Below the pieces are notes generated by a model. It was not told where the DNA came from, ran no database searches, and saw only the letters and a list, made by a program, of their open reading frames with translations. Below are positions 1 to 5,363 of a DNA stretch of 5,363 bases, in pieces; the first letter of the stretch is position 1, and each line of letters begins with the position of its first letter. Source of the DNA: Syntrophaceae bacterium (lineage in GTDB: Bacteria > Desulfobacterota > Syntrophorhabdia > Syntrophorhabdales > WCHB1-27); NCBI GenBank assembly GCA_003165115.1, contig PLSJ01000389.1, forward strand, positions 1 to 5,363, read 5' to 3'. Both the position numbers and the translations under genes were made by a program.

Positions 1-556
1 GCGATACGACCTTATCGAGGTGATGGCCTGTCCGGGGGGATGCATCGGCGGCGCGGGCCAGCCCGTCTCGACCAGCCCCGCGGTGCGGAAGGAACGGACG
101 AAGGGGATTTACGAGAACGACAGGATGCTGGAGCTCCATAAGTCGCAGGACAACCCTTATGTGAAGGAGCTGTACCGGACCCTCCTCGGAGAGATAGGAG
201 GGCAGACGGCGCGTGACCTCCTGCACACGGGGTACAGGAACCGGAAAAGGATCGTGGACGAGCGTCTCCCCTTAAGCGGACCCGCGGCCAAGGGGAGCCT
301 CGACGTAAACGTCTGCGTGGGGACGAGCTGCTTTCTCAAGGGGTCCCAAAGACTTCTCCATGAAATACTCGACTACCTGAAGGCAAGCGGCATCGGGCAC
401 CTGGTGAACGTCAGCGCCTCGTTCTGCTTCGAAAAGTGCGACAGGGGGCCCACGGTAAGGATCGGCGAGCAGGTCATCGAGCACTGCACGCTCGACCAGG
501 CGGTCCGGGCAGTCGGGACGCACCTGCCCCTGGCGAACAGAAGGGAGACGGCATGA
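1..556 (+). CDS. hydA: [FeFe]-hydrogenase large subunit, C-terminal part (5' end outside window)
   Basis: This is the 3' portion of a catalytic [FeFe]-hydrogenase, which interconverts protons and H2 in the cytoplasm. The frame is open from base 2, before the first possible start, so the gene begins upstream. At its left end it carries the third H-cluster motif, EVMACPGGCIGGAGQP, with the two ligand cysteines at codons 29-31 and 41-43 and the usual Met before Ala-Cys. The small-subunit-like segment follows (about 104-250, including HTGYRNR). Last comes a thioredoxin-fold [2Fe-2S] domain like NuoE, with C-x4-C (314-331) and C-x3-C (425-439). A C-terminal [2Fe-2S] domain of this kind is known in HydA of trimeric electron-bifurcating hydrogenases such as Thermotoga HydABC. 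It suggests, but does not prove, that this enzyme works with NADH-linked subunits encoded upstream. The stop TGA overlaps the next start as ATGA, which implies translational coupling. The N-terminal clusters and H-cluster motifs 1 and 2 lie outside the window. Confidence 0.93.
   Translation, partial: RYDLIEVMACPGGCIGGAGQPVSTSPAVRKERTKGIYENDRMLELHKSQDNPYVKELYRTLLGEIGGQTARDLLHTGYRNRKRIVDERLPLSGPAAKGSLDVNVCVGTSCFLKGSQRLLHEILDYLKASGIGHLVNVSASFCFEKCDRGPTVRIGEQVIEHCTLDQAVRAVGTHLPLANRRETA
542..547 (+). promoter_or_regulatory. Ribosome binding site of the sensory hydrogenase gene
   Basis: AGGGAG lies 5 bases before the ATG at 553, inside the end of the preceding hydrogenase gene. It supports 553 as the start of the next gene over the in-frame GTG at 436, which would add 39 residues that resemble no hydrogenase N-terminus and would overlap hydA by 121 bases. 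Confidence 0.6.
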
Positions 557-2286
557 CCGATGAAACCGGCCTCCAGCAGATCGTCTTCACCCTCACCGCG
601 CGGTGCCGCGACTGCTACAGGTGCCTCCGGGGATGTCCGGTCAAAGCGATCAGGATGAAGAACGGACAGGCATACGTGGATGAGAAGCGCTGCATCGCGT
701 GCGGCACGTGCATCCGTGAGTGTCCACAGCAGGCAAAGTCGTTTCGCCAGGACATCGAGATCGTCCAGAGGCTCGTCGAGGCCGACAGGTTCGTGGCTGC
801 GAGCGTGGCGCCCTCCTTCGCCGCCGTCTTCGGAGGGTGGCAGAGGAAGCGCCTTCCCTCGGCGCTCCGCGCACTCGGTTTCAACTACGTCGGCCAGACG
901 TCGCGGGGGGCATTCCAGGTGTCGGCCCATACGGCAAGGCTGCTACGAGACAACCCGTCAAAGACGTACGTCGCCACCGCGTGTCCCGCCGTGGTCAATT
1001 ACGTGGAGAAATACCGCAAGGACGTGGTGGATAACCTGCTGCCCCTGGCTTCTCCCATGGCCACACACGCGAGGATGCTGAAGCGGATTCACGGGAAGGA
1101 GATCGCCGTCGTCTTCATCGGCCCCTGTGTGGCGAAAAAATCGGAGATCCTCCGGCCGGGGCTCGCGGGCGTGGTCGATTGCGTGCTTACCTTCAAGGAG
1201 CTGACGGCGTGGCTCGAACAGAGGGGCATCGACCTCTCCACCTGCGACGAGAGCGACTTCGACGAAAAGCCGATCCACGACGCGCAGCTCTACCCTTTGC
1301 CCGGCGGCAGCATCAAAACCGCCGAGCTGAGGGACGACGGATTGGAAGCGGGCATAGTCAGGGTCCACGGCGTCAACGAGGTGAAGGAGTCGCTCGCCTC
1401 TATCCCCCACGGCTCGTCGTATGCCCTGCTGGAACCGCTGTTCTGCGGCCAGGGCTGCATCAACGGGCCGGGCATCGGCACGGAAAAGAATATTTTCGAC
1501 AGGCGCCGGGACATCATAGAATACAACCGTTGCGCGGACAAGGAGGCGCCCCCGCCGGTCCTCGAAGACGAGGGGCTTCTCCGCGCCTCCTTCGAGGGCG
1601 ACCTCCACGTCCTTCCCCAGGTCTCCGAGGAGGAGATCCAGGCCATCTTCGAGAGCACGGGCAAGGCCGACCCGCAGCAGCAGCTCAACTGCGGCGCCTG
1701 CGGCTACGACACCTGCCGGGACAAGGCGGTCGCGGTCGCCCAGGGCATGGCCGAGCCGGAGATGTGCATCCCCTTCATGAGGCGTCTCGCGGAACGGAGG
1801 ACGGACAGGATCATCGACACGAGCCCCAACGGCATCGTCATCCTCGACAAGGACCTTATCATCATCAGCATGAACCCGGCTTTCAAGCACTTCTTCTCAT
1901 GTTCCGACGCGGTCCTGGGAAGGCACATCTCCTACCTCATGGACCCGGCCCCTTTCGAGAAGCTCATATCCGGCATGGCCGACAAGCTCGACATAACCGT
2001 GACGCACCGGCCCTACAATCTCTTCTGCCGGGAGCTCATCTATACCCTCGGGGAAGAGGGGCAGATCGCGGGTATCTTCATCAACATCACGGGCCTCCGG
2101 CAGCAGGAGAAGAAGCTTAAGGAGCTTCGGTCCCAGACCGTCGAACAGGCCAACGAGCTCCTGGAGCACCAGGTGAAGATGGCCCTCAACCTCGCGCAGT
2201 TCCTCGGCGAGAGCACGGCCAAGGGAGAGGCCCTCGTGCGGAAGCTGATGGCCCTGAGTGAGGAAGATGAAAAAGGGCCCAGGTGA
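553..2286 (+). CDS. hydS: PAS-domain [FeFe]-hydrogenase-like H2 sensor (HydS type)
   Basis: This 577-residue cytoplasmic protein is a putative sensory [FeFe]-hydrogenase (group C in hydrogenase classifications). Domain order: two [4Fe-4S] ferredoxin motifs (Cys18/21/24/28 and Cys47/50/53/57); an H-cluster domain (about 75-340) with all four cluster cysteines (Cys144 in TACPAVV, Cys192 in GPCVAKK, Cys298 and Cys302 in FCGQGCINGPG); a PF04060-type [4Fe-4S] domain (Cys380/383/388/405); a PAS domain (about 419-515); and a charged, probably coiled-coil tail (516-577) containing LGESTA. The pocket differs from catalytic enzymes. The proton-relay cysteine before Cys144 is Ala143, and the methionines flanking the cluster are replaced by Gly190 and Leu296. 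The same Cys-to-Ala change is known in characterised HydS proteins, which have weak turnover. No kinase or cyclase domain is fused. The ATGA overlap with hydA and a 20-29 base overlap with the phosphatase gene indicate one operon and a shared signalling role. The signal sensed (H2 or redox state) is inferred. Confidence 0.92.
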   Translation: MTDETGLQQIVFTLTARCRDCYRCLRGCPVKAIRMKNGQAYVDEKRCIACGTCIRECPQQAKSFRQDIEIVQRLVEADRFVAASVAPSFAAVFGGWQRKRLPSALRALGFNYVGQTSRGAFQVSAHTARLLRDNPSKTYVATACPAVVNYVEKYRKDVVDNLLPLASPMATHARMLKRIHGKEIAVVFIGPCVAKKSEILRPGLAGVVDCVLTFKELTAWLEQRGIDLSTCDESDFDEKPIHDAQLYPLPGGSIKTAELRDDGLEAGIVRVHGVNEVKESLASIPHGSSYALLEPLFCGQGCINGPGIGTEKNIFDRRRDIIEYNRCADKEAPPPVLEDEGLLRASFEGDLHVLPQVSEEEIQAIFESTGKADPQQQLNCGACGYDTCRDKAVAVAQGMAEPEMCIPFMRRLAERRTDRIIDTSPNGIVILDKDLIIISMNPAFKHFFSCSDAVLGRHISYLMDPAPFEKLISGMADKLDITVTHRPYNLFCRELIYTLGEEGQIAGIFINITGLRQQEKKLKELRSQTVEQANELLEHQVKMALNLAQFLGESTAKGEALVRKLMALSEEDEKGPR

Positions 2287-3439
2287 CGCCGGAAAGTACG
2301 TGAAGACCGTCCTGGCCCAGAGCGCGAAGCGGGCCGGGATGATCTGCGGGGACTTCGTGACGGTCGAGCGCACCGATGAGGCCACTACCGTGGTGCTCGC
2401 CGACGGCATAGGGACGGGGGTGAAGGCACGGGTGGCCGCCGTCATGTGCGCGAGCCGTCTCATGGAGCTTATCCGCCTCGGTTTCACGCTCCGGGAGGCC
2501 TGCGCGAAGGTCGTCGACACCATGCACGAGGCGCGGTTTTCCGATATCCCTTTCGCCGCTTTTTGCGTCTGTCGCGTGCTCAACAGCGGCCACGCCACGA
2601 TCCTCTCCTACGAGATACCCACGCCCATTCTTGTCGACAAGCAACTCGCCGCGTATCTGCCCCAACCGAGGTCCTACCCCCTGGGCCTCGAGATGATCGC
2701 CGAAACCAATTGCGTCCTCGATCACGGGGACGGCATCATCCTCGTCAGCGACGGCGTGACGCAGGCGGGCCTGGGGCACACGTACAGGATGGGATGGGGG
2801 CTGCCCCTGGTATCCGACTTCGTGAACGGCTGCCTGCTCCAGGGGACGGAGTTGGGGCACGTGCTCGAAAAGATACTGGAAAGGGTCAAAGACATCTCGG
2901 GGTCGACCTACGGCGACGACACCACGTGCCTCCTGGTGCTCTGCCGGGAAGCGCGGGTGCTCAACGTCTTCACGGGGCCGCCCTCGAACAGGACGAACGA
3001 CGGGGCCGTGGTGACGGAATTCATGGAAATGAAGGGAACGAAAGCGGTCTGCGGCTCGACCACTTCCGAGATATTCAGCCGGCAGCTAAAAAAACCCGTC
3101 ACCGTCAAAGACGGTCTCACGGGCGACTACTTCCATCCCCCGTCGTACGAGATATCCGGCATCGACATCGCCACCGAAGGGGCGGTCACCCTGAACCAGG
3201 TTTACAATATTATCGACGAGAAGGAAGAGAAGCTCGAATCCCATTCCTCCGTTTCGGACCTCTACCGGCTCTTCCACGGGTCGGACATGATAAACTTTTT
3301 CGTAGGCACCGCGTCGAACCCGGCGCACAGGGCAATCGCCTTCAAACAAATGGGCGTGCTGCCCAGGGAGGCGATCGTCCTGCTCCTGGTGGAGAAGCTG
3401 AAGAAGCTCGGCAAGCTCGTCAACATCGACTACCTGTGA
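2258..3439 (+). CDS. SpoIIE-family PP2C-type serine/threonine phosphatase with novel C-terminal domain
   Basis: This soluble 393-residue protein has a SpoIIE/PP2C metal-dependent phosphatase domain at about 20-231. The metal-binding acids are in place: Asp32 (CGDFV), Asp49-Gly50 (LADGIGTG), Asp165-Gly166 (VSDGVTQAG) and Asp220-Asp221 (YGDDTT), so it is probably active. Family members remove phosphate from Ser/Thr on partner proteins, often anti-anti-sigma factors. Residues 232-393 form a second domain that I do not recognise, with FTGPPSN, VCGSTTSEI (Cys265) and GIDIATEGAVTL as likely conserved cores. The protein has ten cysteines, none in a CxxC pair. The start is either GTG at 2258 or ATG at 2267. 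The ATG has GAGG just upstream but close, and the GTG has a poor ribosome site; the two differ by three residues. Either start overlaps hydS, so its translation is probably coupled and it is the likely output of the sensor. The substrate is unknown, and no STAS or anti-sigma gene is seen nearby. Confidence 0.88.
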   Translation: MRKMKKGPGDAGKYVKTVLAQSAKRAGMICGDFVTVERTDEATTVVLADGIGTGVKARVAAVMCASRLMELIRLGFTLREACAKVVDTMHEARFSDIPFAAFCVCRVLNSGHATILSYEIPTPILVDKQLAAYLPQPRSYPLGLEMIAETNCVLDHGDGIILVSDGVTQAGLGHTYRMGWGLPLVSDFVNGCLLQGTELGHVLEKILERVKDISGSTYGDDTTCLLVLCREARVLNVFTGPPSNRTNDGAVVTEFMEMKGTKAVCGSTTSEIFSRQLKKPVTVKDGLTGDYFHPPSYEISGIDIATEGAVTLNQVYNIIDEKEEKLESHSSVSDLYRLFHGSDMINFFVGTASNPAHRAIAFKQMGVLPREAIVLLLVEKLKKLGKLVNIDYL

Positions 3440-3460
3440 CGCTCCTGGAGCAATGCGTGC

Positions 3461-3916
3461 TTATTTTCGGGGCCTGACCAGATAGACCGGGCACGTCGCG
3501 TGCCGCGTCACCCTGTCCGCCACGCTCCCCATGAGGTGCTCGATTATCCCTGTCTTGCCGTGGGAGGCAATGACGATCAGATCGACGCCCTTCTCCTTCT
3601 GCTCTTCCAGGATTTCCGCATATGTCGGGACGCCTTCGCGGACGTCGGTGATGATTTTTATCCCGTCGGTCTTCCCGGTCTTTTCGATCTGCTGCCCCAT
3701 CGTGTCCCGGGCAAACTTGATCGTTTCTTTTCGCATATCTTCGAGCGTATCGGCGGACATGCAATAGTCGCTGGCGCACATCCGCATGATGCCGACCACA
3801 TGCAAAAGGTAGATCGTGGAATCGTACTGCCGGGCGATATCCACGGCGTCGGCCAAGGCCTTGTCGGAAAACTCCGAAAAATCTGTCGGAACGAGAATCT
3901 TTTTCGGTGCAAACAT
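3461..3916 (-). CDS. Universal stress protein, UspA family
   Basis: This is a single-domain universal stress protein of 151 residues, a normal length for the family. These soluble alpha/beta proteins usually form dimers, and many bind ATP; their cellular role is often protective during starvation, redox or oxygen stress. The N-terminus KKILVPTDFSE is the classic first strand and Asp12 loop. Near the C-terminus ASHGKTGIIEHLMGS matches the ATP-binding loop (G-x2-G-x9-G-S/T) with Ala117 in place of the first Gly, a common variant. CPVYLV is the typical last strand. The start at 3916 is fixed by a strong Shine-Dalgarno sequence. The gene converges on the hydrogenase operon, with 21 bases between stop codons, and has its own promoter. 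It lies downstream of citF on the same strand, but no functional link with citF or the hydrogenases can be shown. Confidence 0.95.
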   Translation of the reverse strand: MFAPKKILVPTDFSEFSDKALADAVDIARQYDSTIYLLHVVGIMRMCASDYCMSADTLEDMRKETIKFARDTMGQQIEKTGKTDGIKIITDVREGVPTYAEILEEQKEKGVDLIVIASHGKTGIIEHLMGSVADRVTRHATCPVYLVRPRK

Positions 3917-3921
3917 GCAGT

Positions 3922-3926
3922 CCTCC
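3922..3926 (-). promoter_or_regulatory. Shine-Dalgarno sequence of the universal stress protein gene
   Basis: On the minus strand the sequence reads AAAGGAGGACTGC then ATG. The GGAGG core sits 5 bases from the start codon and follows a run of seven A, a near-ideal and accessible ribosome site. It is the strongest such site in the window and suggests efficient translation. Confidence 0.85.
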
Positions 3927-3993
3927 TTTTTTTAATCGAGAGGCCCGCGCCGGGTGGTCAAGAGCATTGCCCCGCCCGCGCTTCCCTGAATTG

Positions 3994-4022
3994 AATGTAA
4001 GCGAGGCCGGACCCCCTGTCAA
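3994..4022 (-). promoter_or_regulatory. Sigma70-type promoter of the universal stress protein gene
   Basis: On the minus strand a perfect -35 hexamer TTGACA (4017-4022) is followed, after exactly 17 bases, by TACATT (3994-3999), which matches four of six -10 consensus positions. Transcription would begin near 3987 and leave a leader of about 70 bases before the ATG at 3916. It lies in the non-coding gap after the citF stop, so the stress gene can be expressed apart from citF. The leader contains a repeated octamer GCGCGGGC (3974-3981 and 3943-3950), probably by chance in GC-rich DNA. No operator was recognised. Confidence 0.6.
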
Positions 4023-4061
4023 TCCATATTTTCCGCGATAAGGGAAAGGAGTTGCCCGTTC

Positions 4062-5363
4062 TTATCCGGCCGCCTGGCGGACGACGTCGATGACGGTCCC
4101 GTCGCGATACTCCACGAGCGCCACGATCGGCCCGTCCGCCGAAAAAACGGGAGGGGTGCCCGCAGCCGCTTCCGCCATGTATTTCAGGTCGTGGATATCC
4201 TTAACCGGCAGTCCCGCTTCTTTCAACCGCTCCCGCAGGTCGTCGCGGCGTGGGTTGACGGCGACCCCGCGGTCCGTGACGAGGACATCGACGGTCTCCC
4301 CCGGTGTCGTCACGGTCAGCACCCGGTCCACGACGGTGGGGAACCTGCCCCGGACAAGCCCGGCGACGATCACCGTCAGCCGGGCGCCCGCCGCCGTGTC
4401 GCTATGGCCCCCCGAGCCGCCCCTTATGGCGCCGTCCGAGCCGGTAACCACGTTTACGTTGAAGTCCGTATCGATCTGGGTCGCGCCGAGGAGCACGCAG
4501 TCCAGCCGGTTCACCGCGCAGCCCGCGTTGAAAGGGTTCGCATAATAACCGGAGCCGATTTCCACGTGGTCGCGGTTCACGGCAAGCGACCGGACGGCGG
4601 CGAGGTCGAACCCCTGGACGTCGAGTATCTTCCTGAAGAGGCCCTGCTCCAGCATCTTCACCATCTGGCCCGTGACGCCGCCGAGGAGGAAGCTCCCCGT
4701 AACCCGCTCCTCTTCCATCATCCTGCCGACGAAATGGGCCGCGGCCAGCGATGCGCCCCCGGCGCCCGCCTGGAAAGAAAACCCCTCCCTTATTAACCCC
4801 GCCGCACGGATCACCCGCGCCGCATCTTCCGCGAGGATGAGCGTGCGCGCGTCTTCGGTCATCCTCGTGGTCCCCGAGATAATGCCCGCCGGGTCGCCCA
4901 CCTCGTCCGCCTTCACCACGTAATCGACCCGCGTCTGCTGGATGGAGACGGGGGTCAGGGGATAGGGCGCGAGATGGGAGGCAACCGCCACAACGACGCG
5001 CGCATATTCGGCGTCCGGGAACGCATACCCCAGGGAGCCGCAGGCCGACGGCCCCGCGACGCCGTTGACGTTCCCATAATCGTCCGCCGCCGGGGCTGCG
5101 ACGAAGGCGACGTCGATGGGCAATTGGCCGCATTCTATCGCGCGCGCGCGTCCGCCGTGGGTGCGCAGGATTACCGGTCGCGGGAAAATGCCCTGTGAGA
5201 CGGCCCCCGCGACGGGACCCGAGACGTAGTTCGTATCGAGGGCCGTGACCGCGCCGGTCCTCACGTGATCGATGAGGGGTGCGTGGACAGGGAAGACCGC
5301 GCTCAGGGCTATCTTCAGGTCCCTGACGCCCATCCTTGCGGCCGTGGCAAGCACGCGGTTGAC
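4062..5363 (-). CDS. citF: Citrate lyase alpha subunit, citrate:acyl-carrier-protein transferase (N-terminus outside window)
   Basis: CitF is the alpha subunit of citrate lyase. It moves the acetyl-thioester ACP (gamma subunit) onto citrate to give citryl-ACP, which the beta subunit then splits to oxaloacetate and acetyl-ACP, for anaerobic citrate breakdown in the cytoplasm. The frame is open to the window edge (Val-Asn-Arg precedes the GTG at 5354), so roughly the first 75-85 residues of a protein of about 510 are missing; about 433 are present. Family features seen are HAPLIDHVRTG, FQAGAGGASLA, an NPFNAG...VNRLDCVLLGATQIDTDFNVNV core, the glycine-rich GGSGGHSDTAAGA (about 4385-4425), VTDRGVAVNPRRDDL and the hallmark C-terminus EYRDGTVIDVVRQ. 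The gene is followed by the stress protein gene rather than citX or citG; citD and citE would be expected upstream, beyond the window. A related lyase alpha subunit, such as for citramalate, cannot be ruled out from sequence alone. Confidence 0.92.
   Translation of the reverse strand, partial: VNRVLATAARMGVRDLKIALSAVFPVHAPLIDHVRTGAVTALDTNYVSGPVAGAVSQGIFPRPVILRTHGGRARAIECGQLPIDVAFVAAPAADDYGNVNGVAGPSACGSLGYAFPDAEYARVVVAVASHLAPYPLTPVSIQQTRVDYVVKADEVGDPAGIISGTTRMTEDARTLILAEDAARVIRAAGLIREGFSFQAGAGGASLAAAHFVGRMMEEERVTGSFLLGGVTGQMVKMLEQGLFRKILDVQGFDLAAVRSLAVNRDHVEIGSGYYANPFNAGCAVNRLDCVLLGATQIDTDFNVNVVTGSDGAIRGGSGGHSDTAAGARLTVIVAGLVRGRFPTVVDRVLTVTTPGETVDVLVTDRGVAVNPRRDDLRERLKEAGLPVKDIHDLKYMAEAAAGTPPVFSADGPIVALVEYRDGTVIDVVRQAAG

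Noticed and set aside
436..552. Upstream GTG as an alternative start for hydS
   Set aside because: It would add 39 residues unlike the family and a 121-base overlap with hydA. The ATG at 553 has an AGGGAG site 5 bases upstream and begins just before the first ferredoxin motif.
958..1890. Long antisense open frame of 310 codons opposite hydS
   Set aside because: It is a mirror of a well-supported hydrogenase frame in GC-rich DNA. Its predicted protein is rich in Arg, Asp, Ala and Gly, with no recognisable domain and no good ribosome site.
1179..2120. Plus-strand frame of 313 codons inside hydS
   Set aside because: It is out of frame with a gene that has clear domains. The product is dominated by Arg, Gly, His and Pro, typical of a shifted reading of GC-rich coding DNA.
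3441..3451. GCTCCTGGAGC palindrome between the converging stop codons as a shared terminator
   Set aside because: The arms are only 4-5 bases with almost no loop, and no T run follows on either strand. The 21-base gap has no other hairpin, so termination there is unproven.
2446..3477. Plus-strand frame of 343 codons inside the phosphatase gene
   Set aside because: It is a shifted reading frame of the phosphatase gene with a low-complexity Arg/His/Gly-rich product. The metal-site motifs all lie in the other frame.
3933..3961. Second possible promoter TTGACC nearer the stress protein gene
   Set aside because: The matching -10 would be CGATTA or GATTAA, a poor fit, and transcription would begin inside the Shine-Dalgarno region.
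5139..5150. Alternating CG run of six repeats inside citF
   Set aside because: It encodes an ordinary Arg-Ala-Arg-Ala stretch of the protein in GC-rich DNA. Nothing else suggests a structural or regulatory role.

Overview
The window comes from a GC-rich anaerobic bacterium. The gene families point to a fermentative or syntrophic H2-metabolising lineage. The style of the universal stress protein and the pairing of [FeFe]-hydrogenases with a citrate lyase subunit suggest Desulfobacterota (Syntrophus/Syntrophorhabdus-like) or a similar phylum. That placement is an inference and was not tested by any search.

Layout. Positions 1-3439 hold three plus-strand genes that overlap end to start. They are (i) the C-terminal part of a catalytic [FeFe]-hydrogenase large subunit (HydA type) ending in a NuoE-like [2Fe-2S] domain, (ii) a second, complete [FeFe]-hydrogenase-like protein with two ferredoxin clusters, an altered H-cluster pocket, an extra [4Fe-4S] domain, a PAS domain and a helical tail (HydS-type putative H2 sensor), and (iii) a SpoIIE/PP2C-type phosphatase with an unrecognised C-terminal domain of about 160 residues. 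Positions 3461-3916 (minus) encode a universal stress protein that converges on the operon with only 21 bases between stop codons. It has a strong Shine-Dalgarno sequence and a good sigma70-type promoter in the 145-base gap upstream. Positions 4062-5363 (minus) encode the citrate lyase alpha subunit (CitF), cut at its N-terminus by the window edge.

How the genes may work together. The overlapping hydA-hydS-phosphatase order suggests that the cell makes a working (probably electron-bifurcating or NAD(P)-linked) hydrogenase together with a sensor that reads H2 or ferredoxin redox state and passes it to a protein phosphatase. The phosphatase target is not in the window. This hydS-phosphatase pairing belongs to the known 'group C' sensory [FeFe]-hydrogenase theme, so the architecture is not wholly new. 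The signalling route and the phosphatase C-terminal domain are, as far as I know, not worked out. The stress protein and citrate lyase genes look like ordinary neighbours. No mobile elements, CRISPR arrays, tRNA or rRNA genes were seen.
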